A stretch of DNA of 64,000 bases from Nonlabens tegetincola (GCF_002954355.1 NZ_MQVV01000012.1:1-64000); one strand, 5' to 3'; positions 48,301-56,504 are shown, counted from the stretch's first letter. Notes: generated from the letters alone by a model not told the origin. Numbers and translations are program-made.

Positions 48301-48912
48301 TATATCAACAGCAATCTCTACTTCAAGATCTTGTGCACCGCGTATGTCTACTTGTTTAATTTGCTCTATATCTTCAATTTCATCTTCTAGATATTCGGCA
48401 AAGGTTTTAAGTTTACGCACAGTGTAATCACCTTTGATGTTGATGTTCATTATAGGCATTTCCTCACTAAGGGTAAGGTCAAAAACATTAGGAGTAACCG
48501 GCTTATCGTTAAATGTAGGCCAGTCTTCACCAGCAGATTCTTGATCTACTTCGTCTTTCACACGTTGTTTAGCAGCCTCTACAGCTATATCATCATCAAA
48601 TTCAACAATGATTATTGAATAGTCCTCTTGAGATGTAGATTCAGTTTCTGTTACGCCACTAATATTTTTAAGCTTGTCTTCTAAGGGATCGGTAATCAAT
48701 CGTTCAACGTCCTCAGCCGTATTTCCAGGCCAAACACTTGAGATGTAAATTTTTGTTTCTTTAATTTCTGGAAAATCTTCCCTAGGCATGCTGTTGTAAG
48801 CATTTAATCCTAGAAAGAAGATGATTACCATCATGACATAAACAACAACACTGTTGTCAATTGCCCATGATGAGAGTTTAAACTCTTTGTCACTGTTTTT
48901 CTTATTTGACAT
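45400..48912 (-). CDS. RND family efflux permease (AcrB/HAE1-type)
   Basis: The 1170-residue inner membrane pump has the RND layout of twelve hydrophobic segments in two halves with two large periplasmic domains. The N-terminal helix is VVVYVMMVIIFFLGLNAYNSMP. The motif GMLVDNGIVVVENVYR contains the aspartate pair region of the proton path, and LAGIVVNNGVVLIDYIDLL is its counterpart in the second half. It exports drugs, detergents or lipophilic compounds with its adaptor and outer membrane channel. It starts 2 bp after the adaptor gene and is the last gene of the operon. The substrate cannot be read from sequence. Confidence 0.94.
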   Translation of the reverse strand: MSNKKNSDKEFKLSSWAIDNSVVVYVMMVIIFFLGLNAYNSMPREDFPEIKETKIYISSVWPGNTAEDVERLITDPLEDKLKNISGVTETESTSQEDYSIIIVEFDDDIAVEAAKQRVKDEVDQESAGEDWPTFNDKPVTPNVFDLTLSEEMPIMNINIKGDYTVRKLKTFAEYLEDEIEDIEQIKQVDIRGAQDLEVEIAVDIYKMTAAKVSFDNILNTVRGGNATVSAGNLKSSGQRRTIRIIGEIDNPKELENFVVKNENGPIYLRDVATIKFEEEDKNTFARESGDQVVMLDVKKRSGKNMIIAADNIREVIKESQDSGALPSDLEITVTNDLSSKTLNQVDDLVNNIIFGILLVVGVLMFFLGFRNALFVGFAIPMSMFMSFAIISLLGYTLNTMILFAMIMGLGMLVDNGIVVVENVYRLMDEEGMSRIEAAKKGVGEIAIPIIISTLTTVAAFVPLGLWPGLMGQFMIYFPITLSIVLGSSLFVAIFFNSMLVSKFMEIDDRNLSIKSLIYLTAIMVPLGIFILLVGGPVSGLGSLMILVAVLFWLYKFAIKPLTRGFQRTFLVWLDNLYERFLRFALSGIKPYIFMIGMAVMFVGILMAYFGWSVASGRTKIEFFPDNKPNQIIVYIEYPQGTSIEKTNSITKEIEEVVYEVINDDFYMKDGRNVLVESAVSQVGMGAGNPQTDGGSSAEMPHKGKITASMREYKFREGKDGELRDSEVLRKKVQETLEGRFPGVAISVEKDANGPPQGYPVNIELEGPDYGELISTAEQMVKFLNTRNVAGVDQLKVDVNKSKPSMIVEVDREKAGELGISNSQVGMQLRRAVFGEKAGIYKKDGEDYDINVRFNEDQRYDRSAIFNQRITFRDMVTGQVKEIPVSAIAKQRNTSSFSAIKHKDAKRVVTVYSALKPGFTDAGAVVESIKLEMVDFTIPNGIKVDYTGQIEEQEKEMAFLMSALFGGLFLIFLILVFQFGSISKPTIIMIAIFLSFIGVFLGLIITGDPFVILMTMMGIISLAGIVVNNGVVLIDYIDLLKLRRSEKLELGDDEILPKKEMFEAIVKGGKARLRPVILTAITTVLGLIPLAIGLNINFFTLFTEFDPQIFIGGDNVIFWGPLAWTVIYGLIFATFLTLVIVPILLYMVHRIKIRIYNWRNNKKSSEVQVAT

Positions 48913-48914
48913 AC

Positions 48915-50066
48915 TTATGAGTTTATAATATTAATTTCTTGATCTGGTTTTACACTACGAGCACCTTCAGTGATGATTTCATCACCAGGTTCAAGACCGC
49001 TTAGGATCTCGATATAATCACCAGAAGCTTTTCCTGTTGTTACCTCACGTCTTTTTGCAATTAATCCGTTTTCGCCTTGAGCGGTAACCATCACATATTG
49101 ATCACCATCTTGATTCTCGTTTATTACATTAAGAGGAACTAAAATCGCATTTTTAGAGGTGTAATCATTTATACGCAATTTTGCTGTAAGATTAGGTTTG
49201 ATGTTACCAGACTTATTATCAACAGGAACCTCTATAGAAAATGAGCGATTTGACGGGTTAATATAGTTACTTGTTTGTCTAATTTTACTCTTAACGGTCT
49301 CACCCAAAACTGGAAATTCAACTATAACATCAGTATTTTTATTAATTGCGGTTAAGTAAGTTTCTGGAACGTCTACTTTAAGATACATGTCCTTAAGACT
49401 TACTAATCGGAATAGAGGCATTCCTGGACTCACCACATTTCCTTGTTCTGTAATGACGTCGTCAATAGTTCCTGAAAAAGGTGCTGTAACCACTGTTTTG
49501 GCAAGTTGTTGTTGCATTGCGTTTATTGAGCGCTCTTGAGCTTCATAATTAGCTTTTGATTGCAGATATTGAATCTCTGAACCTATGTTTTGTTCCCAAA
49601 GGCGTTTTTGACGCTCATAGGTAGTTTTAGCCAGTTGAGCTTGTACCTTCATTTGTTCTAGGTTTTGAGCGGCACCACCATCGTCAATACTAGCTAGTCG
49701 TTGACCTTTTGACACTCGCTGTCCTTCTTTTACATAAACTTGGGTAAGTAATCCAGCTGTCTCAGGCATTACAGTGATGTTCTGTTTAGTATCTACACTA
49801 CCTTGCAGTTCTACATAATGATTAAATAGGGTGTCTTTTAACACCATAGTACTTACTTGTGCTTTAATTGCCTCGCCCTTACTCTTTTTTTCATAGGCTT
49901 CAATTTTAGCAATCGTTTTTTCTATAGTCTCTTTTTGTTTTTTCAATTCAGATTTTTTTGTTGCAAGAGCTTGTTTGTCTCCAGCAGCAATTAATTCTTC
50001 AGCGGTTTTTTCTCCACCACAAGAAATCAGAAATAAAGCAACTGCTATGGTTAAAATATGTTTCAT
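48915..50066 (-). CDS. RND efflux periplasmic adaptor (membrane fusion lipoprotein)
   Basis: With the ATG at 50066 the protein begins MKHILTIAVALFLISCGG, a clean lipobox. An ATG further upstream would overlap the tolC-like gene and spoil the signal. A coiled coil near residues 25-60 is followed by the lipoyl/barrel-sandwich half VMPETAGLLTQVYVKEGQRVSKGQ, the hairpin (ERQKRLWEQNIGSEIQYLQ), the second half VVTAPFSGTIDDVITEQGNVV and a beta-barrel/MP domain. It bridges the RND pump and the TolC-like channel. Confidence 0.93.
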   Translation of the reverse strand: MKHILTIAVALFLISCGGEKTAEELIAAGDKQALATKKSELKKQKETIEKTIAKIEAYEKKSKGEAIKAQVSTMVLKDTLFNHYVELQGSVDTKQNITVMPETAGLLTQVYVKEGQRVSKGQRLASIDDGGAAQNLEQMKVQAQLAKTTYERQKRLWEQNIGSEIQYLQSKANYEAQERSINAMQQQLAKTVVTAPFSGTIDDVITEQGNVVSPGMPLFRLVSLKDMYLKVDVPETYLTAINKNTDVIVEFPVLGETVKSKIRQTSNYINPSNRSFSIEVPVDNKSGNIKPNLTAKLRINDYTSKNAILVPLNVINENQDGDQYVMVTAQGENGLIAKRREVTTGKASGDYIEILSGLEPGDEIITEGARSVKPDQEINIINS

Positions 50067-50094
50067 GATAGGATAATTATTAGGATGGGTGTTT

Positions 50095-51450
50095 TTATTT
50101 AAATTTAGGTGTATTAAGTAGTGTTTCAATATTTACTTTTTCTTGAATAACACGGTACATGCTATTAAGGTATTCTGACTGAGTACTGTACAACTGTGTT
50201 TGTGCTTGTCTTAATTCAAAGCTAGTAGCAATACCTTCTTTGAACTTCACCGAGTTTTTGTTCTCTATACGCTCAGCAAGGGATAAATTATCTTTTGTTG
50301 TTTGATATGTGTCAATTGCTAGTTGATAGTTGTTTACTGCTGTTTGATAATTGAGATTTAATTCCTGCTCAGTTCGTTCAAGATCGGTAAGTGCTTGTTC
50401 CCACGCAATTTTTGTTCTGTCTTGAGCAGCTTTACGACCAAAGGAACTGAAAATAGGGACTTGAATGCTTACTCCAGCCACACTCTGTTGAAACCAAGGC
50501 TGATCGCTATTAAAGAACACGAATTCATCATCAAAAGTTTGAGTACCGTAGTTCACAAACCCTGAAACGGTAGGAAGTGATTTTGCTCGTTCTAGTTTCC
50601 ATTCCAATCGACGCTGTTCAGAAAAATTTAATGCAATTTGATAATCGACATTTTCCTCTAGAGTTAGGGAAGATTGTGTGATACTAGGATCTAAGTGTTG
50701 TTTTGTTAAGGACTCTAGGTCATCGGTCAGGCTTATTTGTTCAGATAAATCAATCCCTAAAGACAATTTAAGCATGTCCATTGCAATATCTGCTTGACGT
50801 CTAGCGTTTGCTAGCTGATTCTCAATTTGTGACAGTGTGATTTGTAGTTGTTCAACACTTTCTTCCTCGGTAAGGCCATTTTTAAAAATCTCTTGCGTTT
50901 CTTTTAAGTTACTATCTAGATTGTCTCTATTACGAGTTAGGATGGCAACGTTTTCTTGTGCCAGTAAAACACCACCATAGGCGTTTATAATACCTTTACG
51001 TACCTCTAGTTTAGTCTTGTTGTCTGCATTTTTTGAGTAATCCAAAAATGTTTTAGAAGCCTCGAGCGCCACAAGGTAACTTCCATCAAATATTAATTGT
51101 GATAAAGTGGCTGTTAAGTTCATAGATTGTTTTGGCGCAAACACAACCGGCACAAAAGTTCCTGGCTGTCCACCTACAACCTCACCAGGTAATGGAGTTA
51201 CAGGTTGTTTTAATTGATTGGTGTAATCAACTGATCCATTAATTTGTGGTAGTCCCGTAGCTGTGGTTTCCCATTTTTGCTTCAATGCTTTGGCAACCTC
51301 TCGTTGTGCATTAATTGCTTGGTAATTGTTTTCTAAACCATAGTCTATCGCTTCTTGTAGACTGAAGGTGTCTGGAACGGTTTGTTGTGAGTACGCTTTC
51401 GCGAAAGCGAGACCCATAAAAGCCATTATATATAGAACAGATTTATTCAT
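50095..51450 (-). CDS. TolC family outer membrane efflux channel
   Basis: The protein has a signal peptide ending AFAKAYSQQ and two OEP repeats of long helices, for example SLQEAIDYGLENNYQAINAQREV and the closing FKEGIATSFELRQAQTQLYSTQSEYLNSMY. The length of 451 is standard. It forms the trimeric outer membrane duct of the tripartite pump. Its ATG directly follows the TetR stop codon, and the adaptor starts 28 bp after its end. The signal peptide's AFAKA is encoded by a palindrome copy. Confidence 0.93.
   Translation of the reverse strand: MNKSVLYIMAFMGLAFAKAYSQQTVPDTFSLQEAIDYGLENNYQAINAQREVAKALKQKWETTATGLPQINGSVDYTNQLKQPVTPLPGEVVGGQPGTFVPVVFAPKQSMNLTATLSQLIFDGSYLVALEASKTFLDYSKNADNKTKLEVRKGIINAYGGVLLAQENVAILTRNRDNLDSNLKETQEIFKNGLTEEESVEQLQITLSQIENQLANARRQADIAMDMLKLSLGIDLSEQISLTDDLESLTKQHLDPSITQSSLTLEENVDYQIALNFSEQRRLEWKLERAKSLPTVSGFVNYGTQTFDDEFVFFNSDQPWFQQSVAGVSIQVPIFSSFGRKAAQDRTKIAWEQALTDLERTEQELNLNYQTAVNNYQLAIDTYQTTKDNLSLAERIENKNSVKFKEGIATSFELRQAQTQLYSTQSEYLNSMYRVIQEKVNIETLLNTPKFK
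51395..51408. repeat. GCTTTCGCGAAAGC palindrome, copy 12 (in TolC-like signal peptide)
   Basis: An exact copy within the 16-mer, read as AFAKA at the signal peptide cleavage region. Confidence 0.9.
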
Positions 51451-52068
51451 TTAATCGTGATTAGAATTTATGATTTGGTTTAATATTTGTCTTCCTTTAG
51501 GAGTTAGGATTCCTCGTAAGTGGTATTCTAGATAATCGTCATATAAATCATTTACGGGAAATTCGTTTGTTGGAAATACGGAAATGTCTTTTATCCCTTG
51601 CATTCCAATAAAATAGATGCGAGCGATGAAGTCAGGATTTACATTATTTCTATACACTCCTAGTTTGATACCGTTATTCACATTTTTTTTAATACAAGAA
51701 TCCATGTAGTGAAATTTGATATCGTGCACCGGTTTGTAAGCCTCAGGATAGTATCGCTGTAATTGATGAATTGAGCTAGTTTGATCTCCTTTCATTTCTT
51801 CCATTACAAAACGTTTTACAGCATACAGCTCCTCGATAGGTTTGTCTTCATATTGCTCTATAATATTATCCACACCATCACAAATGGTATTACACATATG
51901 AAGTGATGCGTGAGCTACAAGTTCTTGTTTGTTTTTAAAATGGGTATAAAGAGTTTTTTTACTCATACCCAATTTTGCTGCGATGTCATCCATAGTTACA
52001 CTCTTAAAACCTAGTGTAAGGAACATCTCTAGCGATTTTTTAATAATTTGATCTTTCAATTGCGACAT
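51451..52068 (-). CDS. TetR family regulator of the efflux operon
   Basis: The 205-residue protein starts with a TetR helix-turn-helix, SVTMDDIAAKLGMSKKTLYTHFKNKQELV (residues 24-52). The C-terminal ligand-binding part is not assignable to a ligand. It is the first gene of the operon and its stop codon touches the tolC-like start, so regulator and pump are made from one message. An inverted repeat overlaps its promoter, which fits autorepression relieved by a pump substrate. Confidence 0.93.
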   Translation of the reverse strand: MSQLKDQIIKKSLEMFLTLGFKSVTMDDIAAKLGMSKKTLYTHFKNKQELVAHASLHMCNTICDGVDNIIEQYEDKPIEELYAVKRFVMEEMKGDQTSSIHQLQRYYPEAYKPVHDIKFHYMDSCIKKNVNNGIKLGVYRNNVNPDFIARIYFIGMQGIKDISVFPTNEFPVNDLYDDYLEYHLRGILTPKGRQILNQIINSNHD

Positions 52069-52091
52069 TTTCCTGCTTCTGTTTCAGCGTG

Positions 52092-52122
52092 CAAATATAT
52101 CCATAGGAAACTTTGAAAACAA
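52092..52122 (-). promoter_or_regulatory. promoter of the TetR-efflux operon
   Basis: On the minus strand, TTG (52122-52120), a 20-base spacer and TATATTTG (52099-52092) match the phylum consensus 24 bases upstream of the tetR start. Confidence 0.8.
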
Positions 52123-52135
52123 AAATAGTTTCCTA
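52104..52135. promoter_or_regulatory. candidate TetR operator (TAGGAAACT inverted repeat)
   Basis: TAGGAAACT (52104-52112) and its exact complement AGTTTCCTA (52127-52135) form a nine-base inverted repeat with 14 bases between the arms. It covers the spacer and -33 part of the tetR promoter. A third half-site TAGGAAAC lies at 52158-52165 on the side of the divergent prenyl synthase gene. Placement and symmetry fit a TetR-family operator. Confidence 0.7.
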
Positions 52136-52206
52136 AGTTTTACATTTGTTTAACATGTAGGAAACATTTTTATCGACTACTTGCCGGTCTGTCTTATTTT
52201 TACAGC

Positions 52207-53190
52207 ATGAAATCACTAGAACAGTTAAGAGAAGTTTTTCTAAAACATTTAAAATCAACTATAAATCATAACGAGCCTAAAGGATTGTACGATCCTGTTC
52301 ACTACATTCTAGATTTAGGAGGAAAGCGATTAAGACCATTGCTCACCTTATTAAGTGCACAAATGTATGGTGAGAGTATTGAGAAGGCTCTTAATGCGGC
52401 ACTGGCTGTTGAGGTGTTTCATAATTTTACCTTGTTACACGATGATATAATGGATCAGGCAGATTTAAGACGTGGTAATCCTACTGTTCATAAAAAATGG
52501 GATGAAAACACAGGTATTTTAAGTGGTGATGCCATGTTAATTATAGCTTATCAACTATTTGATGAGTACGATGCAGGTACTTTTAAGCAACTCACTACAT
52601 TATTCTCTCAAACCGCACTAGAGGTTTGTGAAGGCCAACAATTTGATGTGGATTTTGAAAGTAGGGATGATGTTACGATTGCTGAATATATGAACATGAT
52701 TAAGTTAAAAACATCAGTTCTAGTAGGATGTGCGTTACAAATGGGAGCTATTATCGCTGGCAAAAATGAAGAGGAACAACAAAAGGTTTACAACTATGGA
52801 ATAAACCTAGGATTAGCTTTTCAATTAATGGATGATTATCTAGACGCATTTGGTGATCCAGCAACTTTTGGGAAAGAAGTTGGTGGTGATATACGTGAGA
52901 ATAAAAAGACGTATCTATACTTAAAAAGTATAGAGAACCTAGAGCATACTCACGATTTAAAAACATGGTTTGCTGTTAATCATCTAGACATGACCATGGA
53001 TGAGATCGATGATAAAAAAGAACAAGTTAAGGTTCATTTTGAAAAAAGTGGTGGAGCGCAAGCCACTCTAGAGGCTATAAAATCCTACACTGAAAAGGCT
53101 TTACAAGATATTAAAGGTCTTGATATTCCAGAACAAGCAAAAGAGGAACTCACCAATTTCAGTCTAAAACTTATGGGTAGAGTAAGTTAA
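52207..53190 (+). CDS. polyprenyl synthetase family protein
   Basis: The 327-residue enzyme condenses isopentenyl diphosphate onto an allylic prenyl diphosphate. Both aspartate-rich motifs are present: DDIMD in LLHDDIMDQADLRRG (first) and DDYLD in FQLMDDYLDAFGD (second). GGKRLRP near residue 37 is also conserved. Product length cannot be settled by eye; short (farnesyl/geranylgeranyl) or longer chains are both possible. It is divergent from tetR, and its stop overlaps the convergent ligase stop by four bases. Confidence 0.93.
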   Translation: MKSLEQLREVFLKHLKSTINHNEPKGLYDPVHYILDLGGKRLRPLLTLLSAQMYGESIEKALNAALAVEVFHNFTLLHDDIMDQADLRRGNPTVHKKWDENTGILSGDAMLIIAYQLFDEYDAGTFKQLTTLFSQTALEVCEGQQFDVDFESRDDVTIAEYMNMIKLKTSVLVGCALQMGAIIAGKNEEEQQKVYNYGINLGLAFQLMDDYLDAFGDPATFGKEVGGDIRENKKTYLYLKSIENLEHTHDLKTWFAVNHLDMTMDEIDDKKEQVKVHFEKSGGAQATLEAIKSYTEKALQDIKGLDIPEQAKEELTNFSLKLMGRVS

Positions 53191-54815
53191 ATCAAATCTC
53201 CTTCTTTTGGGATAAGAGCTTTGAGGTCTTCGATCGTGTTTGCTTGGTCAATGGTTTTGTCATGTCGCCATCGTAAAATCCTAGGAAACCTTGTAGCTAC
53301 ACCCGATTTATGTCTTTTACTAGGAGCGATTCCTTCAAAAGCAATTTCAAAAACATGATGCGGCGTTACACTGCGCACTGGACCAAATCGTTCTAATGTG
53401 TTTTTCTTAATCCAAGCGTCTACCTTTCTAAACTCGGCATCCGTAAGGCCAGAGTAGGCCTTGGCAAAAGTGACTAATTCACCATTATCCCAAAGAGCAA
53501 AGGTGTAGTCTGTAAACAGGTTTGCACGCCTACCATGTCCTCGCATCGCATATGTGAGAACAGCGTCAATACTATAAGGGTCAGTTTTCCATTTCCACCA
53601 ATCACCTTTTTTTCGGCCTACTTGATAAGGACTTTTTTTATGTTTAATCATAAGACCTTCACTTTTTCGCTTTCGCGAAAGCGCACGCTCTTCACCCATT
53701 TCATCCCAAGTTGAAAAGCTCATAGTTTCAGAAAGTAATAAAGGAAAATCAGAATCAGGTTCCTGTATACTAGCCTTTGTTCTAGTGTCTAAAACAAGTT
53801 GGTCTAAAAGGGCGCGACGTTCCTCAAATGGAAGATTTCTAATGTCTTTACCTTGCCATTCTAGTAGGTCATAGGCAACTATGACAACGGGAACATCTTG
53901 TAACAATTTTTTACCTATAGTTTTACGTCCAATCCTTGTTTGCAGGTCGTTAAAGTTTAGTATTTCTCCATTTTTATAAGGTAAAATCTCACCATCGATA
54001 ACTGTCCCGTTGGGAATGTATTTTAGGAAGGATTGAAATTCGGGATATTTATCCGTCACTAATTCTTCACCTCGTGACCAAATAAAAATTTCGTTGCTAC
54101 GTAAAATGGTTTGGGATCTTATTCCATCCCATTTATGCTCGGCACTCCATTGGGAAACATCTCCTAGGTCCTCAATATTACCTTCAATTGCATAAGCTAG
54201 ATAGAAAGGATAAGGTTTTCCTCTTCTAGCTACTTCATTGTCCTCAAAAATCAATTCATTGTAGGTGGTATTTTCTCCTGTCCAACTGCCCATTAATTTA
54301 TGAGCAAGAATATCCTTGTCAATATTTGTGGCATTTGAAAGAGCTCTTGTCATCAATTTTTGTGAGACTCCGATTCTAAAACCACCGGTCATTATCTTGT
54401 TAAAAACAAATCGTTCATAATAATTAAGGCCTAGCCAGTTTTCTTTTAAATAAGCTTTTTTTTCATCATCGGTTTTTTTTCTCAATTCGATTAGTTCTTC
54501 GATTACAGTAGATAAGCTTTTGTCAGTGCTATTGTTTGAACTAGGTAAAATGAGGGCGATGGTTTCGGCTAGGTCACCTACGATGTGGTAGGACTCTTCA
54601 AATAACCAGCTAGGGATACCGCTTATTTCTGTAGCCCATTCTCTTAACTGAGTTGTGTTTACCGGTCTTTTAGGTCTTCTGTGAGAAAGAATAGCAATAG
54701 TCCATAGTTTATCTTGCTCTGGAGCATTTTTAAAATATTCGGTGAGCGCTTGAACTTTAAGATTAGTCTTATTAGTTCCGTCTATGGTTCTTATGAGTTC
54801 GGCAAACTGTTTCAT
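53187..54815 (-). CDS. ATP-dependent DNA ligase (ligase-associated damage-response type)
   Basis: The 542-residue protein has a helical DNA-binding N-terminus, an adenylation domain with the nucleophile lysine in EHKWDGIRS (Lys228), later motifs such as GEILPY and LMIKH, and an OB domain with KGDWWKWK. This is the family annotated as cisplatin damage response ATP-dependent DNA ligase and usually paired with an MBL exonuclease. The exonuclease gene overlaps its start by four bases (ATGA). A palindrome copy encodes LSRK between motifs of the adenylation domain. Confidence 0.92.
   Translation of the reverse strand: MKQFAELIRTIDGTNKTNLKVQALTEYFKNAPEQDKLWTIAILSHRRPKRPVNTTQLREWATEISGIPSWLFEESYHIVGDLAETIALILPSSNNSTDKSLSTVIEELIELRKKTDDEKKAYLKENWLGLNYYERFVFNKIMTGGFRIGVSQKLMTRALSNATNIDKDILAHKLMGSWTGENTTYNELIFEDNEVARRGKPYPFYLAYAIEGNIEDLGDVSQWSAEHKWDGIRSQTILRSNEIFIWSRGEELVTDKYPEFQSFLKYIPNGTVIDGEILPYKNGEILNFNDLQTRIGRKTIGKKLLQDVPVVIVAYDLLEWQGKDIRNLPFEERRALLDQLVLDTRTKASIQEPDSDFPLLLSETMSFSTWDEMGEERALSRKRKSEGLMIKHKKSPYQVGRKKGDWWKWKTDPYSIDAVLTYAMRGHGRRANLFTDYTFALWDNGELVTFAKAYSGLTDAEFRKVDAWIKKNTLERFGPVRSVTPHHVFEIAFEGIAPSKRHKSGVATRFPRILRWRHDKTIDQANTIEDLKALIPKEGDLI
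53669..53682. repeat. GCTTTCGCGAAAGC palindrome, copy 13 (in ligase)
   Basis: An exact copy within the 16-mer, read as LSRK (RALSRKRK). Confidence 0.9.
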
Positions 54816-55846
54816 GTGTTACTCGTATTAGTGGATAAATCCTCTTGTTCATTAAGGTTTTCTCCTTCATACTGAGTGCGTTCTGAAATTGCGTTCAACC
54901 CTTTTTCTTCTCTTAAGTATCTAGCAAAAATCTCTTGATAACCGTGCGTTGTTATTACATTTTCACACCTAGTAGCTTCAATAGAGGATAGCAATCCATC
55001 CCAATCACAATGATCAGAAAGTACAAAACCTTTATCTATAGCTCTTCTTCTTCTCGCTCCTCTGAATGTCATCCATCCACTAGCACTTGCAGTTGCATAC
55101 GGGACTAATTTTCTCATCCATGATGACCCATGAGCACTAGGTGGAGCAATGACAATATTTCCTATAAGTTCCTCTTTTTTTGTTTCTCTGGTAATTAGAT
55201 TGAAATCAGGAAAGTTGATTAACTCTTTAAGAACTTCTGTCATTTTGAAAACAGCACCATGACAATAAATTTTCATTTGAGAAGTGTCTAGATGCTTAAT
55301 GAGTCTTTGAGCTTTGCCTAAAGAATAAGCAAATAGAACTGATGTTTTACCTTCTTCGTTATTTTGAGAACACCAAATATTGATGTCATGCATAACATCT
55401 TTTTGATCACGCCATTTAAATGCTGGTAATCCAAAGGTGCATTCCGTTATAAAAGTGTTGCAACGAATGGGCTCATATGGCACGGAAATACCATCATTTT
55501 CTGTTTTATAATCACCAGTAAAAACCCATACTTCGCCTTTGTGTTCAACTCTTATTTGGGATGAGCCAGGAATATGGCCAGCAGGATGAAAGGAAAAGGT
55601 AACACCATTTATATTAAATGACTCGTCGTAATTAACACCACTTGCATTAATTTCTCCCAAGCGATGTTTGATAATCGGTAAGTTATCTAAATGAGTAATA
55701 TACTTTTTATTTCCCCATCTTGAATGATCTGCATGACCATGTGTGATTAAAGCCTTGTCAACAGGTTTCCATGGGTCTAGATACACATTTGCCGCAGAGC
55801 AATATATACCGCGTTCTGTAAATTTTAATAAAGGTTCCCTGCTCAT
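54812..55846 (-). CDS. ligase-associated DNA exonuclease (MBL fold)
   Basis: The 344-residue protein has a metallo-beta-lactamase/beta-CASP type fold. The metal site is HGHADH (36-41), with further ligands in HPAGHIPGSSQI, GDYKTE and LSDHCDW. It matches the exonuclease that accompanies the ATP-dependent ligase in DNA damage-response clusters and, by analogy to SNM1 enzymes, trims DNA ends. It overlaps the ligase start by four bases, so translation is coupled. The helicase and PdeM genes that often complete the set are not in this window. Confidence 0.92.
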   Translation of the reverse strand: MSREPLLKFTERGIYCSAANVYLDPWKPVDKALITHGHADHSRWGNKKYITHLDNLPIIKHRLGEINASGVNYDESFNINGVTFSFHPAGHIPGSSQIRVEHKGEVWVFTGDYKTENDGISVPYEPIRCNTFITECTFGLPAFKWRDQKDVMHDINIWCSQNNEEGKTSVLFAYSLGKAQRLIKHLDTSQMKIYCHGAVFKMTEVLKELINFPDFNLITRETKKEELIGNIVIAPPSAHGSSWMRKLVPYATASASGWMTFRGARRRRAIDKGFVLSDHCDWDGLLSSIEATRCENVITTHGYQEIFARYLREEKGLNAISERTQYEGENLNEQEDLSTNTSNT

Positions 55847-55882
55847 GTTATTTTCATTTAAAGCCGGGCTGGTAGATGTTAT

Positions 55883-56425
55883 TTATCCTGGTAGATTATT
55901 GTCAAGTGAATCTGTTCCCGGTTGTTTTGCTTGATTTATGATTTTCAAGTCTTCTAGCGTTTCTTGTTTTATTTTATCATAAATGTTTATTTTTTCATTT
56001 ATGATTATGGTTAACATATCCCATGATTCAATTAGGTCAGCGTGTTTTTTAACTAGAATATTATCATCCACGTTGGAATAGTTTATATAACTATTGTAAA
56101 TACCTGCACGAGTAATAACTAGTTTAATTCTGCTAACTACTTCCTGACTGTTTAACTCTTCTGGTATATCTTTTGAAAGGTCCTGGGCTGCATCATATAA
56201 ATTTTGAGCTGCTACAGGTGTATGGTCTAGATTTTCTAATAGATTTTTAAATCTTTCATAATTAGACCAAGCGATAACTTCTTGTTGTGCTTTACCAATA
56301 AGTTGCATTTTACTTTGCGCAAAAGTCAAAGTGTTAGGGTCTGTTTTGGTAACTGCGACTGCTTGTTCTTCCTTTTTACAAGAAAATAGAACAAAAAATA
56401 TTAGTAGTATAGGAAAGCCTTTCAT
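55883..56425 (-). CDS. lipoprotein of unknown function
   Basis: The ATG at 56425 gives a textbook lipoprotein signal with lipobox LFSC followed by KKEEQ. A longer frame to 56497 would run through a terminator and is rejected. The mature 165 residues are mainly helical and acidic, without cysteines or a known motif; SKDIPEELNSQEVVSRIKLV and a tail TDSLDNNLPG are notable only as landmarks. It lies between the ligase/exonuclease pair and another lipoprotein, all on the minus strand but separated by a terminator. I do not recognise a family. Confidence 0.75.
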   Translation of the reverse strand: MKGFPILLIFFVLFSCKKEEQAVAVTKTDPNTLTFAQSKMQLIGKAQQEVIAWSNYERFKNLLENLDHTPVAAQNLYDAAQDLSKDIPEELNSQEVVSRIKLVITRAGIYNSYINYSNVDDNILVKKHADLIESWDMLTIIINEKINIYDKIKQETLEDLKIINQAKQPGTDSLDNNLPG

Positions 56426-56454
56426 TATTACAAAGATGCTAATATTGCTAGAAT

Positions 56455-56483
56455 AAAAAAACCGCACAATAAAGTGCGGTTTT
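56455..56483 (-). terminator. intrinsic terminator after the duplicated lipoprotein gene
   Basis: On the minus strand AAAACCGCAC / GTGCGGTTTT with a short loop is followed by a T run, just beyond the stop of the upstream gene. Confidence 0.85.
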
Positions 56484-56504
56484 ACATTGCTTCCCACTAA
56501 TTAA

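Noticed and set aside
50067-50129. Upstream ATG of the efflux adaptor
   Set aside because: It overlaps the TolC-like gene and moves the lipobox away from the N-terminus.
56426-56497. N-terminal extension of the 55883-56425 lipoprotein
   Set aside because: It runs through the terminator of the preceding gene and spoils the lipoprotein signal.
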